Positions 46,489 through 55,571 of a stretch of 64,000 bases of DNA are shown in pieces. Source of the stretch: an uncultured Pseudomonadales bacterium (GTDB lineage Bacteria; Pseudomonadota; Gammaproteobacteria; Pseudomonadales; Pseudohongiellaceae); contig CALSTS010000003.1 in the NCBI GenBank assembly GCA_943789335.1, forward strand, positions 62,001 to 126,000, written 5' to 3'. The position numbers were made by a program, and so were the translations under genes. How positions within the stretch are numbered: the first letter of the stretch is position 1; each line of letters opens with the position of its first letter. The notes beneath the pieces were generated by a model that was not told the DNA's origin, did no database searches, and saw only the letters and a program-made list of their open reading frames with translations.

Positions 46489-47655
46489 TCAGCTCAGCTG
46501 TTTAACTGCGCGACGATGATTAATTAATGGTGGGATTATAAAAAGCATTGTCAGCGCAAAAAAGAAAATGCTGACAGTTATAACGTTAGTGAACATTCCC
46601 GGCTCAACCACAGATGCAGCTATAGTAGGACCAATGGCTGTACCTAACATCTGACCGGCTACGGCATAGCGAATAACAAAGCCAGAGCGATCAATACTAG
46701 ACAATGCAGCATAAAGATAAGGGTGAGTCATATTGTAGGCATAGTTAAATATACAAACTGCAAGGGTATAAACAAACAAGCCTATTGCACCGAACAACAT
46801 ATACATAGCAACTAAACATCCAAATACACCCACAATCAAAGGCCTAATCCTGCCGTGTTTATTACCAACTAAAACCGCCGTAAAGGCTCCGGCAGCGCCC
46901 ATAAACTGACATAAGGTTAGTGCATTTGCTATTTGCTGTTCAGTACCACCACTGCCCATTCCAATTAAAAATAAGTAAGTCCAGATCGCGCCTATGCCCA
47001 TGAAAAATACAAACACACTGATTACGGCCATTACTCTATAGAATGTCGGGGCAGTAATACTGTCGGCTTCTAAATTTGCATGCTCTTTTCCAGAACTTGG
47101 TAAATAACGCACAAACAAAAAAGTGAGGCTGGCAAAAAAAGCAAAGAAAACTAACAGCCCGTCCATGCCTATTAATTCAAAGGCCGTTGGTAGCAATATC
47201 AGCACAATGCCACCATAGAGCAGCACCCACATCACCATATAGGCGAAGTTCTTACCTGGGTTTGACGTTAAACCGAGGATGGTAAACCCCAGTGAGATCA
47301 TAGTTCCAGCGCCAATACCTACCAATACACGTGTAATCGCAAACATCAGTGGGTCACTAAACAACAATGATGAAAGGTTGCCCGCAATCATCAGTACTGC
47401 AGAGATAGAAATGAGGTGATGCCAATTTAGGCGCCCTGTAAGAAAGGTTAGAAAGACCGTGGTGATCGCTATACCCCACATCTCGGCCGCAGCCACATAG
47501 CCCGCTTCCTGCTCTGTAAAGTTAAGTAGCTCTACCAAACCCTGCACAAATCCGGGCTGAACTATAAAAACGGACGGCCCAATAACACTAATAAGAATAG
47601 CTGAGGTGACAGCCATAGTGCTGTTAATGTCGATGTTTTGGTTTTTTTGATTCAT
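46489..47655 (-). CDS. MFS transporter
   Basis: A 388-residue membrane protein with about twelve helices. VAAAEMWGIAITTVF and LTGRLNWHHLISISAVLMIAG cover helices 2-3, and the second half begins after a polar loop (SSGKEHANLEADS, about 190-205). Standard loop 2-3 motif is weak. It is divergent from the aminotransferase gene with 122 bases between, suggesting a linked role in amine or amino-acid uptake, but the substrate is not known. Confidence 0.8.
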   Translation of the reverse strand: MNQKNQNIDINSTMAVTSAILISVIGPSVFIVQPGFVQGLVELLNFTEQEAGYVAAAEMWGIAITTVFLTFLTGRLNWHHLISISAVLMIAGNLSSLLFSDPLMFAITRVLVGIGAGTMISLGFTILGLTSNPGKNFAYMVMWVLLYGGIVLILLPTAFELIGMDGLLVFFAFFASLTFLFVRYLPSSGKEHANLEADSITAPTFYRVMAVISVFVFFMGIGAIWTYLFLIGMGSGGTEQQIANALTLCQFMGAAGAFTAVLVGNKHGRIRPLIVGVFGCLVAMYMLFGAIGLFVYTLAVCIFNYAYNMTHPYLYAALSSIDRSGFVIRYAVAGQMLGTAIGPTIAASVVEPGMFTNVITVSIFFFALTMLFIIPPLINHRRAVKQLS

Positions 47656-47777
47656 TTAAATATAGCCTTAATACAACTTTAAATCTGATAACAACATTAT
47701 TGTCGACATCATTAGTAATAAGATAGTTAAATAGTGTCACTAGCTGCTGAAAGTTAATAGTTACACTCAGGAAAAAA

Positions 47778-49136
47778 ATGATGCGAAATACCCAAGAATG
47801 GCAGCAAGCCGATTTAGATAATTTTCTCCACCCCTTTACTGATTATAAAAATCTTCGAGATATTAAATCATCAATAATAGTCAAGGGTGAAGGATGTTAT
47901 GTATTCGATAATGATGGCAAGCGCTTTCTTGATGGCATGGCAGGTTTAGCGTGCGTTAATATTGGCTATGGCCGCAAAGAGTTGGCTGATGTTGCAGCCA
48001 GACAAATAAGCGAATTAAGCTTTTTCAACAGCTTTTTTAATTGCACTAATACCCAAGCTATTGCTCTTGCTGAAAAGCTTACCAAACTAAGCCCCAAAGG
48101 GCTTAATCACGTTTTTTTTGCCAATTCCGGCTCTGAAGCCAATGACACTGCCCTGCGTATGGTACGACAATTTTGGGCGCTAGAAGGCAAACCCCAAAAG
48201 CATATTATTATTAGTCGTGATGATGCCTATCACGGCAGCACAGTTGCTGCAGGCGCTCTGTCAGGGATGCCTCCTATTCACGCCCAGGCCGCTCAACTAG
48301 AAGGCATCGTACATATTAAGGCGCCATATAAATTTGAATACGGGCGCGACATGACTGAAGAAGATTTTGCTAACCTTGCTGCAACTTGGCTCGAAGAAAA
48401 AATTATTGAACTGGGTGCAGATAACGTTGCCGCATTTTTTGGAGAACCTATTCAAGGAGCTGGAGGCGGCAAAATTCCACCTGCCGGATATTGGAACAAA
48501 ATTCAGAAAATATGTAAAAAGTACGATGTCTTGTTAGTTTTAGATGAAGTAATCAGTGGCTTTGGCCGCACGGGCAACTGGTTCGCAGCAGATACCTATG
48601 ATATTAATCACGTAGACATTATATGCACTGCCAAAGGTATAACTTCCGGCTACATTCCTTTATCAGCCGTAATGGTTAATGACAGAATCAGCAATACTTT
48701 AATTGAAAAAGGTGGTGAGTTTTACCATGGATTCACTTATTCAGGACATCCAGTTGCCTGTGCAATAGCATTGGAAAATATCCGCATCATGGAAGAAGAA
48801 AATATTATTCAACAAGTACGTGAAAGTACCGGCCCCTATTTTGCCGAACAGCTCGCTACACTTAACGACCACCCACTGGTCGGTGAAGTAAGGTCATTGG
48901 GATTATTCGCAGGCATAGAGTTAGTGAAAGACTCAAACACAATGGAGAAAATTTCAGATCCAGATGTATCTTGTGAAGTCTTGCGAGATTTCTGTCTAGA
49001 TTTAGGCATTATTATCCGCCCTATTCATTCAACTATTTTTCTTTCTCCTCCATTAATTATCAGTAAAGAGCAGATTGATTTTCTAGTAAGCAACATACGC
49101 ACTGGTTTGAACCTCTGGGCTGAGACCCTGCCTTGA
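47778..49136 (+). CDS. Class III aminotransferase (omega-amino acid:pyruvate type)
   Basis: A 452-residue PLP enzyme. NSGSEANDTALRMVRQFW binds the phosphate, Asp256 in LVLDEVISGFGRTG holds the pyridine, and Lys286 in CTAKGITSGYIPLSAV forms the Schiff base. HPVACAIALENI and a Trp in the FAADTYD region fit the beta-alanine/putrescine:pyruvate branch. It moves an amino group from an omega-amino acid or diamine to a keto acid. Two ATGs are adjacent; the first follows CAGGAAA. The MFS gene is divergent. Confidence 0.9.
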   Translation: MMRNTQEWQQADLDNFLHPFTDYKNLRDIKSSIIVKGEGCYVFDNDGKRFLDGMAGLACVNIGYGRKELADVAARQISELSFFNSFFNCTNTQAIALAEKLTKLSPKGLNHVFFANSGSEANDTALRMVRQFWALEGKPQKHIIISRDDAYHGSTVAAGALSGMPPIHAQAAQLEGIVHIKAPYKFEYGRDMTEEDFANLAATWLEEKIIELGADNVAAFFGEPIQGAGGGKIPPAGYWNKIQKICKKYDVLLVLDEVISGFGRTGNWFAADTYDINHVDIICTAKGITSGYIPLSAVMVNDRISNTLIEKGGEFYHGFTYSGHPVACAIALENIRIMEEENIIQQVRESTGPYFAEQLATLNDHPLVGEVRSLGLFAGIELVKDSNTMEKISDPDVSCEVLRDFCLDLGIIIRPIHSTIFLSPPLIISKEQIDFLVSNIRTGLNLWAETLP

Positions 49137-49166
49137 TATAACTTTATTTTCCTTATCAAGGGGATA

Positions 49167-49190
49167 GTCTACTTGGGGTCATACAGACAA
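49167..49190. repeat. Palindromic dispersed repeat, copy R0
   Basis: GTCTACTTGGGGTC then ATACAGACAA matches the consensus GTCTGCTTTGGGTCG then AAAGCAGACATT at most positions. Located just after the aminotransferase gene. Confidence 0.45.
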
Positions 49191-49345
49191 CTCGTTATAA
49201 TGTGTAGAGTTCAAACTCAGTTTACAGAAATAAATACCCCCCAGATTCAGTAATTTGGAAGAATAAAGTGGGAAATAATTTCATCTCTATTCAGTAGGGT
49301 TGAGTCCATTCATCTTAAATCACAAAGCAACTAAGGAAGCTAAGC

Positions 49346-50248
49346 ATGAGCGATCGGACCCACTTACGCGCGTACGGATTGCTCGTTTTTACAACCTGGT
49401 GCTGGGGACTTAATACCATTTTCAGCCGACTCGCAGTCGGTGAAATTTCGCCTATGCAACTGGTTATGTTTCGCTGGCTCGGTGTCATCGCTATTTTGTT
49501 AGTTTTCACTCGAAAACATCTTGTCCGTGATTGGCCAATCCTTCGTCAACACTTGTTGTTTTTGACGATTATAGGCAGCTTGGGTTTTACCCTATTCAAT
49601 TACCTGTTCTACCTCGCAGGCCATCATACCAGCGCTCTTAATATTGGAATTTTACAAGGTTCGATTCCGGTATTTGTTTTACTTTGTAGCTGGCTGGTTT
49701 TGCGAAAGGGTGTCACTCCAGTGCAGGCTATTGGTATTTTGATTACACTTGTCGGCGTCATGATTATTGCTTCAGGAGGCAATTGGCGTGAACTGCAAGA
49801 CTTGTCGATTAATCGGGGTGATTTATACATTATAATTGCTTGTTTCCTGTACGCGGTTTATTCGGTTGCTTTAAGTCGTCGTCCCAAAGCTAGTGCAATA
49901 AGTTTATTTACAGTTATGTCTATCGCGGCCTGGATATTTTCCTTGCCGCTGCTCGCTTTCGAAGTTCTACAACAGGGTTGGCAGGCCCCCACCAGCAATG
50001 GTTGGTTGATTGCGCTATTAGTGACAATTCTGCCATCGTTGATTGCTCAAATATTTTTCATTCAAAGCGTTGCCTTGATTGGCCCGAACCGTGCCGGTGT
50101 ATTTATCAATTTGGTACCGGTATTTTCAGCAATCATGGCCGTTATTTTTTTACAGGAACGCTTTCAGCAGTATCATGCCTTTTCACTTGCTCTGGTTTTA
50201 GGTGGCATTGCTTTATCGGAACTGGGACGTCGTCGGCAACCAGTTTAA
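49346..50248 (+). CDS. EamA/DMT-family transporter
   Basis: A 300-residue protein with ten predicted membrane helices in two EamA repeats. First repeat: YGLLVFTTWCWGLNTIFSRLAVGEISPMQLVMFRW region. Second: RGDLYIIIACFLYAVYSVALSRRP and GPNRAGVFINLVPVFSAIMAV with FLQERFQQYH. These carriers export amino acids or metabolites. Start ATG follows AAGGAAG. Its 3' end faces the NRAMP-like gene. Confidence 0.87.
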   Translation: MSDRTHLRAYGLLVFTTWCWGLNTIFSRLAVGEISPMQLVMFRWLGVIAILLVFTRKHLVRDWPILRQHLLFLTIIGSLGFTLFNYLFYLAGHHTSALNIGILQGSIPVFVLLCSWLVLRKGVTPVQAIGILITLVGVMIIASGGNWRELQDLSINRGDLYIIIACFLYAVYSVALSRRPKASAISLFTVMSIAAWIFSLPLLAFEVLQQGWQAPTSNGWLIALLVTILPSLIAQIFFIQSVALIGPNRAGVFINLVPVFSAIMAVIFLQERFQQYHAFSLALVLGGIALSELGRRRQPV

Positions 50249-50502
50249 ATTTCATGTCTATATTGATTTAGCTCACTTTACTTTTAAAGAAATCAACAAC
50301 TCATCAAAATGGTCAGCCTAAACAAAATGGTTTGGCGATGTAAGGAGGTATTCGAAGATTTAAACCCTTGCAAACTTTTCAATGTGTGCTTGCAGCCTCA
50401 GAGGCCACGAGTAACAAAAAAATTGCTGGGGTGTGGAGACTGTTGAGAAAACTATTCTTTTTTCCTAATAACAGAGTTATCCCAAGTTAATAACTTTTTG
50501 AA

Positions 50503-51720
50503 CTATAACAAGCCAAAAGCTGACATTAAGCTTCTTCCGCTAAGCAAAAGAGTGACCAGGAATACAGCCCCTCCAAGCAAGTTTTGTATTAAAGAATTCT
50601 TGTATTGTCCAAGCACCTTGGTATTCATTATCCACAATAAAAAAATTGTGATAATGGGCAATAAAATTCCATTGGCTACTTGAGCGAACCAAATGATACT
50701 GATAGGTCTGTAACCAGAACTTGCAACAGCTACTCCTAAAACAAGTATTGTTATCCAAATAAATTTAAACTTTATGTCAGATAAAGCGCTTACACCAGAC
50801 CGTGTAGAATGCCCCAAAATTCCTCTAAGAGCATAGGCCGTGGCTAGTGGTGCAGTAACGGCGGAAGATATTCCTGCAGCAAACAAACCCGTGGCCATTA
50901 ATATGCCAGAAAAAGGGCCAAACATAGGTTCGAGTGAAGGAGCTAAATCAGCAGCAGAAGAAATACTGACTTGTGAGCCGAAGAATGCGGTAGCTCCAGT
51001 GGATAAAATTGCCATTGATATTAAAGCGCCTAAGGGCACTGAAATATACAAGTCTTTACGGGCATTCGGCAAATACTTTTCTGATTTCCATTTTTCGTGA
51101 ATAGTAGATGCATGCAGAAATAAATTATAAGGTACGACTGTTGTTCCAATAAGAGCAATAACTGTAAGAGTAGCGCCCGCTGGTATTTTAGGTGTTAATA
51201 GACCAGTTATTAATGAAACAATATCAGGCTTCGTCATTATCATCGTAATAACAAACGCAAAACTCATCAATGCAACCAATGTAATTAATGTCTTTTCTAT
51301 CACCTTGTAACTGCCAGTCCAGAGAAGTAGAAATGCCATAACACCTATTAAAAAAGGCCAAATATTTGCAGGTAAACTTGGCACAATTGCTGAAACACCA
51401 AGACCTGCAGCAGAAATATTCCCCCCTTGGTAAGCTGCATTGCCAATGACTATCGCTGAAACAACTAATAAAACTCCTAAGCTGCGCGCAAATGGATTAC
51501 TTAACTGGCTACGAATATTCTCCCCTAAACCCTGCTGGGTAATAATGCCTAATCTGGCCGACATTTCTTGCAGGACCATGGTAGCAACAGTTGAAAATAA
51601 TAAAGCCCAGAGTAAGGCGTAACCGTAGTTTGCGCCGGCTAAACTTGCAGTAATAACTGTGCCAGGGCCAATGAAGGCGGCAGTAACAAGAAAAGCTGGT
51701 CCGATTTGTGGAAATTTCAA
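50503..51720 (-). CDS. NRAMP-like metal transporter with divergent binding-site motifs
   Basis: A 405-residue membrane protein of the NRAMP superfamily, starting at a TTG because a stop codon lies two codons upstream. In canonical members helix 1 has DPGN and helix 6 has MPHN; here these are GPGT (residues 18-21) and VPYN (in ALIGTTVVPYNLFLHAS). Loss of the Asp and Met metal ligands argues against standard Mn(II)/Fe(II) transport and recalls NRAMP-related carriers with other ions. The N-terminus is shorter than usual, so a truncated 5' end is possible. No regulator nearby. Confidence 0.8.
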   Translation of the reverse strand: MKFPQIGPAFLVTAAFIGPGTVITASLAGANYGYALLWALLFSTVATMVLQEMSARLGIITQQGLGENIRSQLSNPFARSLGVLLVVSAIVIGNAAYQGGNISAAGLGVSAIVPSLPANIWPFLIGVMAFLLLWTGSYKVIEKTLITLVALMSFAFVITMIMTKPDIVSLITGLLTPKIPAGATLTVIALIGTTVVPYNLFLHASTIHEKWKSEKYLPNARKDLYISVPLGALISMAILSTGATAFFGSQVSISSAADLAPSLEPMFGPFSGILMATGLFAAGISSAVTAPLATAYALRGILGHSTRSGVSALSDIKFKFIWITILVLGVAVASSGYRPISIIWFAQVANGILLPIITIFLLWIMNTKVLGQYKNSLIQNLLGGAVFLVTLLLSGRSLMSAFGLL

Positions 51721-51781
51721 GGATTAGTTACCCGAAAAAAATGGGTGGAATAATTTATGTGTTTTTACCATCATTTTTAGG

Positions 51782-51796
51782 CCAATAGCAGACATT
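51782..51796. repeat. Half copy of the palindromic repeat (R1)
   Basis: CCAATAGCAGACATT equals the right half of the repeat at 53191. It is 46 bases from IS6-end-like copy A. Confidence 0.4.
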
Positions 51797-51841
51797 AGCT
51801 AAACTCATCTATATATCTATTAAATAAAGCCATACAGAGTG

Positions 51842-51879
51842 CTGAATTATCAACTTTAGGGAGTTAACTTGTCAGCACC
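51842..51879 (-). repeat. IS6-end-like dispersed repeat, copy A
   Basis: On the minus strand it starts GGTGCTGACAAGTTAACT and goes on to TTGATAATTCAG. It forms an inverted pair with copy B at 52459; the 579 bases between them hold the SnoaL-like gene. Confidence 0.65.
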
Positions 51880-51921
51880 CCTTATTTGCCAGTTTCTAAA
51901 AATAAGCAAAAGACTCTAACT

Positions 51922-52407
51922 TCATTCTCCGAGGATAATTGTATAGTGAGCGCGTAATAGCCTTAAGCCTGAAGCAGTATTCTGGAGTATCCAAGTCTCA
52001 TTAAATAGTGCATCTCTGTATTGACGATTATTCTGTTTATAAATGACATGATTTGATAGACCGACAATAGTCACATCACCCACTCGATTTATTTCAAAAT
52101 CTGAGAGCTCGCGGCTTCTTGATTCATCTGCAGCCATTACACGCATGTTCTCTTGCATTTGATATATGTCTGACATTGAGCCATTGCTGCTGACAAAAAT
52201 TGCACTTGGCATGAGCAAACTCTCAAACCTTTCATAGTCACGGGAATCATAGGCCATAAAAAAATCTAAAAAATACTGATGTGTGGCAGCCGCATCGGCA
52301 TTAATTTCAACATCTGCAGCTACCATGATTTTGGTATTCTGAGCTACCGTATTCGATGAAATTAGCAGACTAAAAAAAAAGACAACGATTAACTTTGTGA
52401 CTTTCAC
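51922..52407 (-). CDS. Exported SnoaL/DUF4440-like protein
   Basis: A 161-residue protein with GTG start preceded by AGGA. Signal peptide to about VAQNTK, then a single NTF2-like fold: ATHQYFLDFFMAYDSRDYERFESLLMPSAIFVSSNG, VTIVGLSNHVIYKQNNRQYRDALFNETWILQ and LRLLRAHYTIIL. This is a general pocket fold with enzymatic and binding members; no catalytic residues can be named. It is bracketed by inverted IS6-end-like repeats. Confidence 0.72.
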   Translation of the reverse strand: MKVTKLIVVFFFSLLISSNTVAQNTKIMVAADVEINADAAATHQYFLDFFMAYDSRDYERFESLLMPSAIFVSSNGSMSDIYQMQENMRVMAADESRSRELSDFEINRVGDVTIVGLSNHVIYKQNNRQYRDALFNETWILQNTASGLRLLRAHYTIILGE

Positions 52408-52458
52408 TTTGATTTCCTTATCGGAGACAGGTTTAAAATTATTAGAATACCTTATATC

Positions 52459-52497
52459 GATACTGACAAGTTAACTTTCAATATTTGATCATTCAAG
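52459..52497 (+). repeat. IS6-end-like dispersed repeat, copy B
   Basis: Starts GATACTGACAAGTTAACT and continues to TTTGATCATTCAAG. It faces copy A across the SnoaL-like gene. No transposase remnant is seen beyond it. Confidence 0.6.
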
Positions 52498-52613
52498 CTA
52501 GGGATACATCTAAAATACAGAGTGTATTAAGCGGAACTTAGAGAAACCGTCAAACTGTTTGCTGGTGGGTGGAGCCTTAAGAAAAACCTGCTAAGAAATC
52601 AATTTTACAAATC

Positions 52614-53117
52614 TTATGATTTAACCAATTCAGGAGTCTCATCGTACATTTTAGATTTCTGTAATTCAATTTCGAGCCAATTAACGAATGACTGAGTGAA
52701 GATGCCCCCTCGTATCATTCCCGCACCGAGTTCTCTAACTTGAGGTGTATTAAGTAGTAAAAATTGAATCACTTTTATCCTGGCATTTAAGAATTCATCA
52801 TCAAGGTAACCCGCTTGATATTTGTTATAAACTTCTTCAAGTAACATCAAATGGGCAAATATAATATGTGCCATAAGATTAAGTTGCGTATTGTTGAGTT
52901 CCTCTCGACCCATTACTTTGCGCCAAGCTTCCCCAACCTTTTCATTTTCAATATAGATTAAAGTCAGTCTATTCCATCCTGAAATAATGGACTGGACACT
53001 GTCTACTCTTTTTTCAGCGGTGTTCAGTTTAATTTGATAACCAACATAAACCAATGACAAAATAACAGCTATAGCACTAATTATCTCAGCAATGAAATAG
53101 ATCTGTTCTAACAACAT
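52614..53117 (-). CDS. Hypothetical protein with one N-terminal membrane helix
   Basis: A 167-residue protein: the first 25 residues are a membrane helix (IAEIISAIAVILSLVYVGYQI) followed by a cytoplasmic helical domain (SIISGWNRLTLIYIENEKVGEAWRKVM, LMAHIIFAHLMLLEEVYNKYQ). This layout recurs in small marine gammaproteobacterial proteins without assigned function. Not further recognised. A palindromic repeat lies 74 bases upstream. Confidence 0.7.
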   Translation of the reverse strand: MLLEQIYFIAEIISAIAVILSLVYVGYQIKLNTAEKRVDSVQSIISGWNRLTLIYIENEKVGEAWRKVMGREELNNTQLNLMAHIIFAHLMLLEEVYNKYQAGYLDDEFLNARIKVIQFLLLNTPQVRELGAGMIRGGIFTQSFVNWLEIELQKSKMYDETPELVKS

Positions 53118-53190
53118 CGAGTTCTTCCTATTAAAATTATCCTTTGAAATATATCTCTATAATTAAGAGAGTTTTCTAAGTAAGGCTTAG

Positions 53191-53218
53191 GTCTGCTTTG
53201 GGTCGAAAGCAGACATTA
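53191..53218. repeat. Palindromic dispersed repeat, copy R2 (best copy)
   Basis: GTCTGCTTT and AAAGCAGAC form a perfect 9-base stem around GGGTCG, followed by ATTA. Similar copies lie at 49167, 53695 and 54285, with half copies at 51782 and 61929. Confidence 0.7.
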
Positions 53219-53258
53219 GTGTTAAACGACCTAAGAGTATTAGCTAAGAAAACTTAAG

Positions 53259-53642
53259 TTATAAATCTTTTAAAATCAAAAGTTTCTCAATTTTATAAGC
53301 GCCACCCTTCTCTGAACAAACTATTGAAAAATTATGGGTGCTGCTGTTTTTATCTTCATTATTTTTTATATATTTTCTAGTTAGCCTTCCTTCAAAGAAA
53401 ATTACTCCTGAGATATTTTTTTCATTTGTAAAAACATGCTCGAGCTCAATTCGCCCATTCTCAAAAGCATTTTTTAAAGCCTCACCTTACCTATTTTTAG
53501 TAATTGGTCCTTGAGCCTCTGGAACAAATATTATAGAAGCATCATCAGATATATTCGATAAAATTGAATCTAAATTCTTTTCTGAATAGTCCTTTTCTGA
53601 GTCAACAATAAGTTTTTTTGCTTTAACTATAGCCTCATCCAT
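53259..53642 (-). pseudogene. SnoaL/DUF4440-like gene with one in-frame stop
   Basis: From ATG 53642 (AGGA upstream) the frame encodes MDEAIVKAKKLIVDSEKDY and on to GPITKNR. Codon 52 is TAA (53487-53489). After it the same frame continues without further stops for 75 codons (GEALKNAFENGRIELEHVF, GVIFFEGRLTRKYI, then EKLLILKDL) to a TAA at 53259. The whole is a typical 127-residue NTF2-like ketosteroid-isomerase-type protein. A single nonsense change (for example from CAA or GAA) explains it, so inactivation is recent or the base is an error. Confidence 0.75.
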
Positions 53643-53694
53643 ACCCTTGTCCTTTTAATAGCTATTGAAATATCAGTTATCCCACTTACTTAAC

Positions 53695-53720
53695 GTTTGC
53701 TTTGGGTCGATAAAGGACAT
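53695..53720. repeat. Palindromic dispersed repeat, copy R3
   Basis: GTTTGCTTTGGGTCGAT then AAAGGACAT matches copy R2 with few changes. It lies between the broken SnoaL-like gene and the next gene. Confidence 0.55.
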
Positions 53721-53742
53721 GTGGCCATTATCGAAATATAGG

Positions 53743-54207
53743 TTATGGGCCATTAATTTCTTGTGCGATGATTTCATTAGCAAGCCTCCCAATTGTACAA
53801 TCAGCAAATTCATCCTCTGGAACCTCTTCGCACACCCACCATTGGCCATTTTTTGTAACAAGATTATCGATTCTTACAAGAAGAAGATCTTCCTTATAAG
53901 TTTCTAAAATAATTAGTGCAGGTTCAAAAGTAGTGTAGAAGGGCATCCCCCAGGAATGATAAAAACCTATAAATTCAATTGATTGATCAGAAAGTGAGCC
54001 ATAAAGCACTTCACCAACGCTATATTTCAGATTAAATACTCTAGTCATGCATATTGTTTCAAATTCGCTATCCTCTGATTGTTCTATAAAATCTGCACAA
54101 GAGCGATCAAGTAACTCAATCGATAATGGCGAACCCACAAAAGCAAAAATATCAGCATGACTGAAGCTCGGTAGTAGAAGTAAGACTATTAACAGTAGCT
54201 TTTTCAT
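53743..54207 (-). CDS. Hypothetical exported protein
   Basis: A 154-residue protein with signal peptide MKKLLLIVLLLLPSFSHA and a mature beta-rich part containing four Cys (SCADF, ETICMT, WWVCEEV, ADCTIG), likely two disulphides. YSVGEVLYGSLSDQSIEFIGFYH resembles a pattern found in small exported proteins of unknown role. No family recognised. Confidence 0.7.
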   Translation of the reverse strand: MKKLLLIVLLLLPSFSHADIFAFVGSPLSIELLDRSCADFIEQSEDSEFETICMTRVFNLKYSVGEVLYGSLSDQSIEFIGFYHSWGMPFYTTFEPALIILETYKEDLLLVRIDNLVTKNGQWWVCEEVPEDEFADCTIGRLANEIIAQEINGP

Positions 54208-54284
54208 AAACTAGGTATATAAAAGCCGATTCTTATTTTGCTCTGATTCTATCTGAGATTTAATTTAAATGCGCTAGAAGGACT

Positions 54285-54314
54285 AATGTCCACTTTGGAT
54301 AGAAAGCAGACGAT
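54285..54314. repeat. Palindromic dispersed repeat, copy R4
   Basis: AATGTCCACTTTGGATAG then AAAGCAGACGAT; a full copy in which one arm differs. It sits 6 bases from IS6-end-like copy C, at the left boundary of the GC-rich block. Confidence 0.55.
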
Positions 54315-54320
54315 CTGTGT

Positions 54321-54359
54321 ATTTATCAAAATAATTTAGGAAGTTAATTTGTCAGTACC
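54321..54359 (-). repeat. IS6-end-like dispersed repeat, copy C; left boundary of GC-rich block
   Basis: On the minus strand it reads GGTACTGACAAATTAACT and onward to TTTTGATAAAT. The outer end faces right, towards the GC-rich block that begins within about 100 bases. Copy D at 61191 faces it from the other side. Confidence 0.6.
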
Positions 54360-54444
54360 TTCGGGTCTATTCGATAAATACCATCGACAATTTCACCATT
54401 TGCATCACGACGTTCTTTGGTGCTCAGGACGCTTTATTCGTCTA

Positions 54445-55560
54445 TCAATTCGGATTTGCGGCGCCTGGCTCTTCATCAGGATGAATGATGAACACCTGAA
54501 TCGCCTCGATTTCGTACGCATGTGAGATATGTGTATTCTCCCCGGTCTCGGGATCAGGGTAAGCATCGGCGAGTCGTCGAATCACCTGATTCATCTGGGC
54601 TGTGGGTGTCTGACCTGCAGCTAGATGGTGTGATGATATGTTTCTGTTCACATGCGTCATCCAGGCTTCAGTTTGTACATAGCCCCCACTCAGGCCTTCG
54701 GCACTAGTAGGCGTCAGCCTCAGCTGCAGCCGGAAATCGCGAAATTTCTGCACACTAATGGTGTTCAGGAAATTGTATGAAATAAGGAATTCCGGAATCG
54801 GTTCTGTTGTCAGTACGCCATCGACGATTCTTCCGCGGGTCTGCTGTGTCGTTCTTGATCCCATTCGTGTATCGATTCGTTGAGAACCACCAGCCACATA
54901 ATTCTGCCCACCTTTTGCATTGGTGATCATATCATCGCGCCCTCGATAGAGATTGACAATTACCTCATCATCATTCGATAGATCATCGACACCGGTGATT
55001 TCGATAAGCAAACGATTGTCCCGTCTACGTGTTTCTTGACGATAAGCAAAGGAATAGAGACCATCAGGACCCCTGTATCCCCCGAGGCATCCAACGAGCC
55101 GGTAAATCTGGTTATCTATGCCTTCGGTGCCATCCGGGTGAGTGAAATCGTTCGGACTGATTTCTCCATCAAGGTTGAGTCCCAGCGCTGTTGGCCCCTG
55201 GGCCTCCAGATATTGGAACTCCTCAGGGTCGTCCGGACTCGGATGCCACATTCGAATTTCACTATTGAGCTGTGTCTCGACAAGCGGCCGATGCGTACCT
55301 TCAGGGTAAAGCGCCACAAAACGTTCCCGCGGCCCCAGATTCATTCCTTCAGGACACTCTGCTATACCGCCAGGTGTTTGATAAATAGCTTCGAATATTC
55401 CGGTGATGGCGTAGCCGATTGTCCCGTCGACCGGCGCCATCGCTGGTACGTCTTGATACCTTGTGGCGGTGGCATCTTCCTGAGCAACAGCATTGACTGT
55501 TGTTATCAGCAAACCAGCGATCAGAAAAGAACAACGGCTTATCTTTAATATGTCACTCAC
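54445..55560 (-). CDS. Hypothetical exported protein in DUF1552/DUF1592 cluster
   Basis: A 371-residue protein starting with GTG, signal peptide to about AVAQED. The mature part repeats polar, Gly/Pro-rich sequence with a few Cys (IAECPEGMNLGPRERF, YRLVGCLGGYRGPDG). No domain is recognised. It is the last gene of a GC-rich five-gene minus-strand operon (11 bases after the preceding stop), so it is presumably exported with the other members and works with them. Confidence 0.75.
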   Translation of the reverse strand: MSDILKISRCSFLIAGLLITTVNAVAQEDATATRYQDVPAMAPVDGTIGYAITGIFEAIYQTPGGIAECPEGMNLGPRERFVALYPEGTHRPLVETQLNSEIRMWHPSPDDPEEFQYLEAQGPTALGLNLDGEISPNDFTHPDGTEGIDNQIYRLVGCLGGYRGPDGLYSFAYRQETRRRDNRLLIEITGVDDLSNDDEVIVNLYRGRDDMITNAKGGQNYVAGGSQRIDTRMGSRTTQQTRGRIVDGVLTTEPIPEFLISYNFLNTISVQKFRDFRLQLRLTPTSAEGLSGGYVQTEAWMTHVNRNISSHHLAAGQTPTAQMNQVIRRLADAYPDPETGENTHISHAYEIEAIQVFIIHPDEEPGAANPN

Positions 55561-55571
55561 AGCCCCACCCC

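Noticed and set aside
55036..55548. 170-codon plus-strand frame opposite the hypothetical exported gene
   Set aside because: Shadow frame in GC-rich DNA; the minus-strand gene has a signal peptide and operon context.
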